This document shows, piece after piece, positions 45,088-54,643 of a stretch of 64,000 nt of DNA. Source of the DNA: Massilia sp. ST3 (GTDB lineage Bacteria > Pseudomonadota > Gammaproteobacteria > Burkholderiales > Burkholderiaceae_D); the NCBI RefSeq assembly GCF_018119405.1, contig NZ_JAGPWC010000008.1, positions 1 through 64,000 on the forward strand. The letters run 5' to 3'. Every line of letters begins with the position of its first letter. Positions within the stretch are counted from its first letter, which is position 1. Below the pieces are notes generated by a model. It did no database searches and had not been told where the DNA came from. It worked only from the letters and a program-made list of their open reading frames with translations. A program made the position numbers and the translations under genes.

Positions 45088-45308
45088 GGGCTCTACTTTA
45101 TCAGGTGGCAACAAGTGAGGCGATTGTGCCCAGCCGCCCTCCCCGGAGCAAGGCGGGTGCGACGAACCGGACCGCCGATGGCGCCAACCGGTTCCCGCTT
45201 CCACCGAAACGCGGCTCCAGACATACATACTGGACGGATTCACTGTGTTGACCGACAGAATGCTCCCATGCGATATTGCCACTCTTACTATTTGAAGAAA
45301 GCGACCGC

Positions 45309-46751
45309 ATGCGCCATACCGCCCTCGCCTCCGTCCTCGGCCTCGCCCTGCTCGCCAACGCCGCCCTGGCCCAGGCGCCCCTGGACGCCGTATCGAGCCG
45401 GATCTCGCCGGACTCGCTGCGCGGCCACCTCTCGTATCTGTCCTCGGACCTGCTGGAAGGCCGCGGCACGCCCTCGCGCGGCCTCGACCTGGCGAGCGAA
45501 TACATCGCCGCCCAGTTCCGCCGCGCCGGCCTGGAACCGGCGGGCGACGACGGCTACTTCCAGACCGCGAACTGGCAGTACGCACAGCGCAAGGACGCCG
45601 ACTTCGCCTTCACCATCACCGCCGGCGGCAATTCGCTCAGCGTGCCGGCGGGCGGCGCCACCGCCGGCTTCCTCGACCCGGTCAGCCTGGCGGCGACCCC
45701 TGCCGTGTACATGGACTGGAAAGCGGCGCTGGCCGACCCCGGCGCGGCCAACGGCAAGGTGCTGGTGGTGCCGGCGGCGGCCGTGCCCGGCGCGGCCGGC
45801 ATCCTGCAGCAGCAGCTGAAAACCAAGCCGGCGCTGGTGGTCATGATCGACAAGGAACGCCGCCACGGCGCACCCGGCGGCTGGCTGATCGACCCGGAAA
45901 AACCGGTCGCCAAAGGGGCGGTGCCGGTGGTGGTGCTGCATGCGCCCGACGCCGCCGCGCTGCTGGAAAAAGGCGGCGCCACGGTCGCGGCCAAGGTCGG
46001 TGCGCCGGAAGTGCGCCCGGTCAAGCTGCGCAACGTGGTCGGCCTGCTGCGCGGGTCCGACCCGCAGCTCAAGCAGACCTACGTCCTGCTGTCGGCCCAC
46101 TACGACCACGTCGGCATCCGCAACGGCGAGATCTACAACGGCGCCAATGACGACGGCAGCGGCACCGTATCGGTGATCGAGATCGCCGCGGCCCTGGCGG
46201 CCCAGAAGGAGCGCCCGAAGCGCAGCATCGCCTTCATCGCCCTGTTCGGGGAGGAACTGGGCATGCTCGGCTCGCGCTACTACGGCCGCCACCCGGTGTT
46301 CCCGGTGAAGGACACGGTGGCCAACATCAACCTGGAGCAGCTCGGCCGCACCGACGACAGCGAGGGCCTGCAGGTCGCCTCCGCCACCCTCACCGGCTTT
46401 GACTACTCGACCGTGACCGAAGCGGTGCGCAAGGCCGGCGCCCAGACCGGCATCCGCCTGTGGAAGCATCCGGTCAACAGCGACCGCTATTTCGCCCACA
46501 GCGACAACCAGTCGCTGGCCGACCTCGGCGTGCCGGCCCACACCCTGGCGGTGGCCTTCGGCTTCCCCGACTACCACGGCAAGGACGACACCTGGGACAA
46601 GATCGACTACGAGAACATGGCGCGCATCAACCGCATGGTCGCCCATGCGGTGCTGGGCATCGCCAACGATCCGGTGCGTCCGGCCTGGACCAATGTGCCG
46701 AACGCGGCCAAGTACCTGGACGCCTCGCGCAAGCTCAACATCGCCAGGTAA
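45309..46751 (+). CDS. M28 family metallopeptidase (exported)
   Basis: A 480-residue zinc aminopeptidase-like protein. Signal peptide (SVLGLALLANAALA), then a PA-type insert, then the M28 catalytic core with metal ligands in LLSAHYDHVG, NGANDDGSGTV and LFGEELGMLGS. The late HSDNQSLADLGVPA carries the last ligand region. It cleaves N-terminal residues of peptides in the periplasm or outside. Divergent from the LytS gene with about 220 nt between; convergent with the oxidoreductase gene (3-nt gap). Confidence 0.92.
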   Translation: MRHTALASVLGLALLANAALAQAPLDAVSSRISPDSLRGHLSYLSSDLLEGRGTPSRGLDLASEYIAAQFRRAGLEPAGDDGYFQTANWQYAQRKDADFAFTITAGGNSLSVPAGGATAGFLDPVSLAATPAVYMDWKAALADPGAANGKVLVVPAAAVPGAAGILQQQLKTKPALVVMIDKERRHGAPGGWLIDPEKPVAKGAVPVVVLHAPDAAALLEKGGATVAAKVGAPEVRPVKLRNVVGLLRGSDPQLKQTYVLLSAHYDHVGIRNGEIYNGANDDGSGTVSVIEIAAALAAQKERPKRSIAFIALFGEELGMLGSRYYGRHPVFPVKDTVANINLEQLGRTDDSEGLQVASATLTGFDYSTVTEAVRKAGAQTGIRLWKHPVNSDRYFAHSDNQSLADLGVPAHTLAVAFGFPDYHGKDDTWDKIDYENMARINRMVAHAVLGIANDPVRPAWTNVPNAAKYLDASRKLNIAR

Positions 46752-46754
46752 GTC

Positions 46755-47918
46755 TCAAGCGGGGAGCTGGACCCAGCTTCCCCCTGCGCGCGCCGAGGCC
46801 TGCACCGCCTCGATGAATTCCACCGCGCGCAGGCCGTCTGCGATGGTCGGGAACTGGGCCTCTTCGGGCGCCGCCCGGCCTTCGCGTGCCGCCAGCAGGT
46901 GCGCGGCGATCTCGCCATATAGCGAAGCGAATCCCTCCAGGTAGCCCTCCGGGTGCCCGCCCGGGATGCGCGACAGGCGCGCAGCCGCCGCATTGGCCGC
47001 CGGCGTGCCGCGCTTGAGGATGCGGGTCGGTTCGCCCAATGGCGTCCAGAGCAGTTCGTCCGGCTGCTCCTGGCGCCACTGGATGCTGCCCCGGCTGCCA
47101 TAGACGCCGATGCGCAGCTCGTTGGCGTGCCCGGTCGCCACCTGGCTCGCCCACAACATGCCGCGCGCGCCGTTCCGGTAGCGCAGCAGCACCTGCACGT
47201 CGTCGTCCACCGCCCGTCCCGGCACGAAGGAACTCAGCTCCGCCGCCAGCGCATCCACGGGCTGGCCGACAATGGTGTCGGCCAGTTGCCAGGCGTGGGT
47301 GCCGATATCGCCGATCGCGCCGCCGCCCGACCTGGCCGGGTCGGTGCGCCAGGCCGCCTGCTTCTGGCCCTCCTGCTCGATCGGCTCGGCCAGCCAGTCC
47401 TGGGCGTACTGCACCTGCACCACCCTCACCTCGCCCAGTTCGCCCATGCGCACCATCTGCTGCGCGTGGCGCACCATCGCATACGCCGAATAGTTGTGGG
47501 TGACCGCGAAGACCAGGCCCTGCTCGGCGGCAAGTTGCTGCAGCATGCGCGCGTCCAGGCTAGTGGTCGTGACAGGCTTGTCGCAGATGACGTGGATGCC
47601 GGCTTCGAGAAAGGCGCGCGCCATCGGCGCATGCAGGTGATTGGGGGTGACGATGCTGACCGCCTCGATACCGTCCGGGCGCGCGGCTTCGGCCCGTGCC
47701 ATCGCCGCATAGTCGTCGTAGATGCGCTCCGGCGCCAGGCCGATGGCCAGGCCGGAACGGCGCGACGCCTCCGGCGTGGACGACAACGCGCCGGCAACCA
47801 GTTCATAGCGGTCATCGAGGCGGGCCGCAATGCGGTGCACCGCGCCGATGAAGGCGCCTTCGCCGCCGCCAACCATGCCGAGCCGGATGCGTGGCGCGTG
47901 AGTCGGATTGTTCATCAT
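46755..47918 (-). CDS. Gfo/Idh/MocA family oxidoreductase
   Basis: A 387-residue NAD(P)-dependent oxidoreductase of sugar or inositol type. The Rossmann start is GMVGGGEGAFIGAVHR; the family motif CDKPVTTT provides the catalytic Lys, and GGGAIGDIGTHAWQLAD carries the Asp/His pair. Substrate likely a sugar or cyclitol. GAGAGAA precedes the double ATG (47918 and 47915). Only 24 nt separate it from the divergent MOSC gene, so the promoters must overlap coding sequence. Confidence 0.93.
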   Translation of the reverse strand: MMNNPTHAPRIRLGMVGGGEGAFIGAVHRIAARLDDRYELVAGALSSTPEASRRSGLAIGLAPERIYDDYAAMARAEAARPDGIEAVSIVTPNHLHAPMARAFLEAGIHVICDKPVTTTSLDARMLQQLAAEQGLVFAVTHNYSAYAMVRHAQQMVRMGELGEVRVVQVQYAQDWLAEPIEQEGQKQAAWRTDPARSGGGAIGDIGTHAWQLADTIVGQPVDALAAELSSFVPGRAVDDDVQVLLRYRNGARGMLWASQVATGHANELRIGVYGSRGSIQWRQEQPDELLWTPLGEPTRILKRGTPAANAAAARLSRIPGGHPEGYLEGFASLYGEIAAHLLAAREGRAAPEEAQFPTIADGLRAVEFIEAVQASARAGGSWVQLPA

Positions 47919-47942
47919 GATTCTCTCTCGTTAGAATGGGGG

Positions 47943-48650
47943 ATGGAGCAAGATCTCGGACACCTACTCGGCATCGCGGTCCGCCCCGCCGGCGCGGCGC
48001 CACAGCGCGTACGGCAGGCGGAGGCCTTCGCCGGACACGGGCTGGAAGGCGACCGGCACGCCGACCCGGTATCGCCGCGCCAGCTGTTGCTGGCCGGGGC
48101 GCTGGCCTATGCCGACCTTGACCTGCCTGCGCTGGCCCTGCGCGAAAACCTGCTGCTGGAGGCCGATACCGCGTCCTTCCGTTCGGGCGACGTGTTGCGC
48201 ATCGGCGCTACGTTCACCCTGCGCCTGATGTTCCAGTGCGAAGCCTGCGGCAGCCTGGACCGGCACCAGCCCGGGCTGTCACGCGCCATCGGCGGGCGGC
48301 GCGGCATGCTGGCGCGCGTGCTGGCGGGGGGCCGCATCCAGGCTGGCGACCGCGTGACCGGACTCGGTCCGCTGCTGCCGGCCTGGCCGGAAGACTGGCG
48401 CGAGCGCGTGCGCATGGTGCTCGACGCGCTGCCGCCCGGCCACGTGCTCGAGTACCGCCAGCTGGCGCACCTGGCCGGCGTCGCCGCCGGCTATTGCCGC
48501 GCGTTTCCGCGCGCGATCGCCAGGCTCGGCCCGGACTACGCCGGCAAGGCGGTGCCGGCCTCGGCCCCGTCCGGCCTGCCGCGCTGGCGCGGCGATGGCC
48601 TGTTCGCGGACGAGGTCCGTGCCGGTTTCAGGGACGCGGCAGGGACATGA
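47943..48650 (+). CDS. MOSC domain protein with C-terminal alkyltransferase-like domain
   Basis: A 235-residue two-part protein. Residues about 6-142 form a MOSC domain (HGLEGDRHADP, RQLLLAGALAYADL, LRENLLLE, and Cys99/102 in FQCEACG), a fold that handles sulfur carried with molybdenum cofactor or Fe-S systems. Residues about 150-235 resemble the DNA-binding part of O6-alkylguanine transferase or its non-catalytic ATL relatives: VRMVLDALPPGHVLEYRQLA then AGVAAGYCRAFPRAIARLG. The PCHR catalytic motif is absent. Function of the fusion is unknown. The stop overlaps the convergent SGNH gene by 23 bp. Confidence 0.72.
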   Translation: MEQDLGHLLGIAVRPAGAAPQRVRQAEAFAGHGLEGDRHADPVSPRQLLLAGALAYADLDLPALALRENLLLEADTASFRSGDVLRIGATFTLRLMFQCEACGSLDRHQPGLSRAIGGRRGMLARVLAGGRIQAGDRVTGLGPLLPAWPEDWRERVRMVLDALPPGHVLEYRQLAHLAGVAAGYCRAFPRAIARLGPDYAGKAVPASAPSGLPRWRGDGLFADEVRAGFRDAAGT

Positions 48651-49998
48651 GACGGTCCAGTTCCGGCTGCATCGCCTTGGCCCAGATCGCGTAGCCTTTC
48701 TCGTTCGGGTGCAGCAGGTCCGGCATCACGTCCTTCGGCAGGCGTCCATCGGGCTGGAGGAAGGCCTGGTTGATGTCGAGGAAATGCACCTGGCGATTGT
48801 CGGCCAGCGACGGCAGCAGCGCGTTGATTCGCCCGTTCAGGCGGCGCAGCGCGCCATCCGGCGTTTCGTCGCGCGGGAAGATCGCCAGCAGCAGGATGCG
48901 GGTGCGCGGCAGGCGACGCCGCAGTTCCTCGATGTTGCGCTGGATGCCTTGCACGGTGAGCGCCGGCAGGTCCTGGCGGTGGCCGGTGTTATTGGTGCCG
49001 AACATCAGCACCGCCACCTTGGGATCGATTCCGTCCACTTCCCCGTGCTGCAGGCGCCACAGCACATTTTCGGTGCGGTCGCCGCCGAAACCCAGCGCGA
49101 TCGCGTCGTGCTGCTGGTAGTAGCGGTCCCAGACCGGCGCGCCCTCCTTTTCCCAGCCCTGGGTGATCGAGTCACCGATGAACACCAGCTGCGGGCTGCG
49201 TCCGGCGGCCTTCATCGCCTTGATGTCGTCCAGCTTCTTGAGGTGGCGCGGCGTCCACCAGGAGATCGACCAGGATTCGTTCAGCTTGTCGGGGGTAAGG
49301 GCCACGGTGCGGTAGTCGGGACAGGCGGTGTTCGGCTTGCCGCCGCGCTTGAGGGTGACGTTCGCAATACTGACTTCGCCGCTGCCCGTGCCTTCGATCG
49401 TGAAGGGTTTGGCAACCGCGCTGAAGTCGTCGCCCTCGCGCGCGAAGCATTGCAGCGCCAGTTCCACATGCCGCCAGCCCTGGCCCTCGGCCGAGCGCCC
49501 GGGCAGCACATAGGAAACCTGGCGCTCGCAATCGGGACCGCAATGCAACTTGACGGCGATGCCGCCCTTCGACAGGTCGGCCACCTTCAGGTCGAAAGCC
49601 AGGCTGCCGGTCGCCAGGTAGGGACGCAGGTCCGCTGGTCCGCCCTGGATGCGCATGCCGCTCTTCCAGATATTCTTCCAGCGCAAGGTGAGCGCGTCGT
49701 CGGCCGCCGCTTTTCCGCTGCGGCTGAGCTCGATGGCGCTGTTCGGATGCTTCGCCTGCAGGACGCTGTCCAGCGCGAGTGCCTGTCCGGTCATCGGATG
49801 TTCGCGGTCGGGATCGATCGCGACCACCTGGTAGCCGTCTGGCGCGCGCCCCTGGTACAGGGCCAGATCGCCGGATGCGGCGCGCATGGATGCGGTGCCG
49901 GCGCAGCCCGCGGCGGCAAGCGACAATGCGAGCGGAAATGCAAGGCGCAAGGCAGGGCTCAATGCAGGGCCGGCCGGGCGGCGGGTTGCAAAGCTCAT
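48628..49998 (-). CDS. Lipoprotein with ExoP-like domain fused to SGNH/GDSL esterase
   Basis: A 456-residue predicted lipoprotein. The signal peptide ends at SLAAAGC (Cys32). Residues about 65-230 (PMTGQALALDSVLQ, LRWKNIWKSGMRIQGG, LHCGPDCERQV, ALQCFAREGDDF) resemble the C-terminal ExoP carbohydrate-module of GH3 beta-glucan glucohydrolases. Residues about 265-445 are an SGNH hydrolase: VFIGDSITQGW (Ser277), GFGGDRTENVLWRL, MFGTNNTGH (Asn336) and DLLHPNEKGY (Asp427, His430), of the platelet-activating-factor acetylhydrolase type. Likely an outer-envelope carbohydrate esterase. GAGGAGA precedes the ATG. Confidence 0.78.
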   Translation of the reverse strand: MSFATRRPAGPALSPALRLAFPLALSLAAAGCAGTASMRAASGDLALYQGRAPDGYQVVAIDPDREHPMTGQALALDSVLQAKHPNSAIELSRSGKAAADDALTLRWKNIWKSGMRIQGGPADLRPYLATGSLAFDLKVADLSKGGIAVKLHCGPDCERQVSYVLPGRSAEGQGWRHVELALQCFAREGDDFSAVAKPFTIEGTGSGEVSIANVTLKRGGKPNTACPDYRTVALTPDKLNESWSISWWTPRHLKKLDDIKAMKAAGRSPQLVFIGDSITQGWEKEGAPVWDRYYQQHDAIALGFGGDRTENVLWRLQHGEVDGIDPKVAVLMFGTNNTGHRQDLPALTVQGIQRNIEELRRRLPRTRILLLAIFPRDETPDGALRRLNGRINALLPSLADNRQVHFLDINQAFLQPDGRLPKDVMPDLLHPNEKGYAIWAKAMQPELDRLMSLPRP

Positions 49999-50093
49999 CG
50001 TGTCTCCTCGAACTCTTCTTGTGATGGATGAGTCAATAATGACGCAATGTTACCGCTAACGCAATGCTTCGCTTGGGAGGGGTGCCCCGTGTG

Positions 50094-50567
50094 TCATGGC
50101 TGGGGACGGATTTCGGTCACCTGGTGGAAGGTGTTCTTCCAGCCGTCGGGCTGGCGTACCCAGACCCGAACATAGCGTCCGCGGAAGGGCCTGGGGTCGC
50201 CTGCGGACCCCATCGAGGAGCGGAACATGCCGGTGACGATGGCGGCCGCGCCGCCGTCGACCAGTTGTACCTGGGGCGCTTCGAGGTCGTAGCTGCGGAA
50301 GCGCATTTCCTGGCGTTCCAGCCGGGTCAGCAGCTCGGTCTTGCTGCGCACCCTTCCGCGGCTGTCCACGTGCAGGTAGCTGCGGTCCATCAGCCGCTGC
50401 AGTGTGTCGGTATCGCCTTCCTCGATGGCTTCCGCCCGGTCCCGCTCCAGCTGCGCCAGGGTGGCGCGCAAGGTGTGCTCGTTCGCGCCCGCGGACGCCG
50501 CCTGCAACAGGCTGGCGCACAGCATCGACGCCAGCAGGGGCCGCAGGCCTGTCTTTCTCTTTACCAC
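50094..50567 (-). CDS. SnoaL/NTF2-like exported protein (DUF4440-like)
   Basis: A 157-residue protein with a signal peptide (LRPLLASMLCASLLQAASA). The mature part has the cone-shaped NTF2 pattern: a long N-terminal helix pair (LAQLERDRAEAIEEGDTDTL), YLHVDSRGRVRSKTELLTRL and a beta sheet ending RYVRVWVRQPDGWKNTFHQVTEI, typical of DUF4440 proteins. The start is a GTG at 50567 with GGAGG four bases upstream; longer frames enter the neighbouring gene. Ligand unknown. Confidence 0.77.
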   Translation of the reverse strand: MVKRKTGLRPLLASMLCASLLQAASAGANEHTLRATLAQLERDRAEAIEEGDTDTLQRLMDRSYLHVDSRGRVRSKTELLTRLERQEMRFRSYDLEAPQVQLVDGGAAAIVTGMFRSSMGSAGDPRPFRGRYVRVWVRQPDGWKNTFHQVTEIRPQP

Positions 50568-50617
50568 GCTTCCTCCACTCCGGGCAGTGCGCACGCCTCG
50601 GCCAAAGGCCTCAGGCC

Positions 50618-51277
50618 TCAGGCCTGGCGGGTGCCGCACTCCGTACAGAACTTCGTGCCCGGCTGCAGCATCGTCGAGCAGCTGGCACAGGGCGCCTGCT
50701 GCACCATCTTGAAACCGCACTCGGGACAGAACTTGGCCCCGTGGGTCTCGGCGCGGCATTGGGGGCAGACCAGCTGCATGTCCTGGCGCACCTGCGCGCG
50801 CACTTCGGGCCGGGCGCCACGCGCCTTGCCCTCATCATAGGCCAGTTCCGACGCGGTATACACCTCGCCCTCGGCGCGCGCCTGGGTGATCTTCACCTGG
50901 ACGTTCGGCGCGCAGTTGAAGCACAGGCCCTTGGCGGTATCGAAACAGGGGCCGCAGACGTAGTCATGGCAATTGCCGCAGCGGTTGAAATGGGCCTTGC
51001 CCGCAGCCACCGCCTCCTTGAAGGCTTCGTCGCGCGCGCTGTGCCAGCCCGCTTCGGCCATGCCGTGCAGTACCGAGCTGGCATTGCCCAGCAGGCCGCC
51101 GAACATGCTGGCCCCCTTTTGCAGCCAGCCGGAGGCCTGGCCGCTGCGGTAAGGCTGGAACATGGTGCGCCAGCGGTCGCTGCAGCGCTCGCAATAGAAT
51201 TCGAACTGGAAGCCGGCGTCGACGCCGGACGAATTGCTCAGGTCCCGGTAGTTATTGGAAAACTGCATTTCCGACAT
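50618..51277 (-). CDS. Multi-zinc-ribbon protein
   Basis: A 219-residue cytoplasmic protein with at least five CxxC pairs: YCERC, CGNCHDYVCGPC, CFNC, VCPQC/FCPEC and PCASC/FCTEC, the last two zinc ribbons ending the chain. A Gly/Ala-rich helical piece (KGASMFGGLLGNASSVLHGM) lies between the first and second pairs. The layout resembles zinc-ribbon proteins found with SPFH or tellurium-type genes, though none is nearby here. AGGAG lies seven bases before the ATG at 51277. Role unknown. Confidence 0.75.
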   Translation of the reverse strand: MSEMQFSNNYRDLSNSSGVDAGFQFEFYCERCSDRWRTMFQPYRSGQASGWLQKGASMFGGLLGNASSVLHGMAEAGWHSARDEAFKEAVAAGKAHFNRCGNCHDYVCGPCFDTAKGLCFNCAPNVQVKITQARAEGEVYTASELAYDEGKARGARPEVRAQVRQDMQLVCPQCRAETHGAKFCPECGFKMVQQAPCASCSTMLQPGTKFCTECGTRQA

Positions 51278-51431
51278 GGCGTAGCTCCTCAGCATCCCTT
51301 GTTTTTTGATATCGATATTATAACAACGTGTCATCACAGGGAGACAGCGGTAAATACCGGGCTGTGGCAAAAGCGTCATGCCAAAGGCTTGTTTCTTTGC
51401 TATCCTCGGAAGCCCACCACCAAGGATCACC

Positions 51432-52463
51432 ATGCCGCGCCCAGGCCTCGCGCCCCTCCTCTCTATCCTCGCCGCCACGTGCACGCTGGCGATGGCGCCC
51501 GCAAGCGCGCAGCTGCGCGCGCACCGCATCGACAATGGCACGGTCACCGTGCTGGCCAGCGAAGCCGCCGGCGGGCGCCTGCTGTCCTTCGCACTGGCGG
51601 GGCAGCCCAATTTCCTGCTGGTCGACGAGAACGCGGGCAATCCCGACGCCGGCTTCAACGCCTTCAGCAATAACGTCCCCTATCTGGGCCACGAGGTCTG
51701 GGTGGGACCGCAAAAGGAATGGTGGACCGACCAGACCGTGAATCCCGACCGCGCCAAGGCCAGGGCGCCCTGGCCGCCCGACCCTTACCTGAGCCTGGCC
51801 CCGTACGCGCTGGTGCAGCGCACGCCGGCGGAACTGGTGGTCGACAGCCCGCCCAGCCTGGTGACGGGTATCCAGCTGCGCAAGCGCTACGCGCTGATCA
51901 AGGGCCGGCCGAACAGCCTGCAGCTGGACGTGCGCGCCACCAACCGCCGCAACCAGCCGGTGGCGCGCGACATCTGGTTCAACACGCGGGTACGGCCCGA
52001 CACCCGGGTTTATGTGCCGGTGGCGTCGAAAGAGGATGTGCGGCTGGAAGCGGCGACGCCGGAGGAAGCCCCGGGCAGTACCCTGGCCGACGGCGTCCTG
52101 TCGCTCGACCAGCCCGACGGCGGTGCGCGCAAGGGCAAGCTGTTTATCCAGCCCGCGGGTGGCTGGATGGCCGCCTTCCACGGCAAGCAGGCTTTCGTGA
52201 TCCAGTTCCGCCTCCAGCCGCGCGCTGCGATCCATCCCGACCAGGGGCAGGTCGAGCTCTATCACGAAGTCCAGCCTGGCGAGGCGGGCAAAGGCGTACT
52301 GGAGATGGAAGTCCACGCCCCCTATGTGCGGCTGGCGCCGGGCAAGGCGATGCGCGCGTCCGAGCACTGGACCCTGCTGCCCTACCAGGGCCCGGCTACG
52401 CGCGAAGCCCACCTGGCCTTCCTGCGCCAGCACGCGCGCCAGCTGGGCCTGACGGGCTGGTAA
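51432..52463 (+). CDS. DUF4380-like exported protein
   Basis: A 343-residue protein with a signal peptide (LLSILAATCTLAMAPASA). The mature part is beta-rich and resembles DUF4380/aldose-epimerase-like beta-sandwich proteins: an initial IDNGTVTVLASEAAGGRLLSF, GHEVWVGPQKEWW, VTGIQLRKRYALI and the late EVQPGEAGKGVLEMEVH. It probably binds or modifies a carbohydrate. AAGGA precedes the ATG. Convergent with the SRAP gene (3-nt gap). Function not established. Confidence 0.75.
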   Translation: MPRPGLAPLLSILAATCTLAMAPASAQLRAHRIDNGTVTVLASEAAGGRLLSFALAGQPNFLLVDENAGNPDAGFNAFSNNVPYLGHEVWVGPQKEWWTDQTVNPDRAKARAPWPPDPYLSLAPYALVQRTPAELVVDSPPSLVTGIQLRKRYALIKGRPNSLQLDVRATNRRNQPVARDIWFNTRVRPDTRVYVPVASKEDVRLEAATPEEAPGSTLADGVLSLDQPDGGARKGKLFIQPAGGWMAAFHGKQAFVIQFRLQPRAAIHPDQGQVELYHEVQPGEAGKGVLEMEVHAPYVRLAPGKAMRASEHWTLLPYQGPATREAHLAFLRQHARQLGLTGW

Positions 52464-52466
52464 GCC

Positions 52467-53150
52467 TCAGAACAACGAGAGATTGGCCGACGGCGTTTCC
52501 GCCTTGGCCACCGTGCGCGGCGCGGGCCAGGCCTTCATGCCTTCCGCCGGGTAGTGGCGCAGGAAGCTGCGCGCCGTTTCCACGTCCGGGCAGGCGAGCC
52601 AGTCGCCGATTTCCTCGGGGCGCAGCACCACCAGCGAGCGCTTTTCGTCGTCCGGCTTGTGCATGCGCCGCATCAGCGGGTGCGTATCGGCATTGATGGT
52701 GATCTGGGTGAAGGAAGCCTCGATGCGCCCGTCCGCCTCGCTCCACTCGCGCCACAGGCCCGCCACATAGAACAGCGCGTCGTCTTCCATCCCGATGCCG
52801 TAGCGCTCGGCGCGTCCGCTTTCGTAGCACGGCTCGTAGAAGCAGCTCATCGGCACCGCGCAGAACTGCAGGCGGCGCCAGGCAGGCGCGAAGGAGCGCC
52901 GCTCGCCCAGGGTCTCGGCGCGCGCATTCATGGTGTCGAACGCCTTCACACCCGGCGGGATGTGCCGGCGCGGCACCATGCCGTAGCTGGCCAGCGCGGG
53001 CGCGGGACGCCGTTCGGCATCCAGACGCAGGATCGGCGCCGCGTAATCCTTCCAGATCTCGTCGGGCCAGCGCCAGTCGGCGGGCAGCTCGCTGAAGGCG
53101 CCGATGCTGCCGAACTGCTCCGGCGTGGGCGCGCGGTAATTCACGCACAT
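52467..53150 (-). CDS. SRAP family protein (YedK/HMCES-like)
   Basis: A 227-residue SOS-response-associated peptidase-like protein, which crosslinks to abasic sites in single-stranded DNA through Cys2. The Met-Cys start is present, as are Asn75 (MNARAET), Glu106 (CFYEPCYE) and the His region THPLMRRMHKP, matching the YedK set. It protects abasic sites during replication. No other repair gene is adjacent; polB is 14 kb away. Confidence 0.93.
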   Translation of the reverse strand: MCVNYRAPTPEQFGSIGAFSELPADWRWPDEIWKDYAAPILRLDAERRPAPALASYGMVPRRHIPPGVKAFDTMNARAETLGERRSFAPAWRRLQFCAVPMSCFYEPCYESGRAERYGIGMEDDALFYVAGLWREWSEADGRIEASFTQITINADTHPLMRRMHKPDDEKRSLVVLRPEEIGDWLACPDVETARSFLRHYPAEGMKAWPAPRTVAKAETPSANLSLF

Positions 53151-53337
53151 GATCGAGTCACATATTTTAAGGGAACGGGAATGATACCAGCGCGGCGCCC
53201 GCCTTCCGGCGCTGCCAATTGTGCGATATGGAATGCAGCTTCAATGATATATTTTTGTCAGCATTTCTACTGCCCCCCGCATTGCATTTTCTATCACGCC
53301 GTCGACTGCAGCAGAACGGATAACAACTGAACCTTAG

Positions 53338-54501
<1,164 letters not shown>

Positions 54502-54643
54502 TGCCACTGACGTGAGCCCGTCCTCCGCGCCGCGGCGGCTTGTGCGCTGTGGCGCGGGCGCTACCCAGCAGGTGCAGCTGTGCGCCAGGCCGCGCGCGTT
54601 CGCCGGACAATCGGGCAAGGACCACTTCCTTGCCGGGGTTGCC

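Noticed and set aside
45270-45300. TTGACC with a weak downstream box as promoter of the M28 gene
   Set aside because: The -10 candidate matches poorly and the spacing is uncertain.
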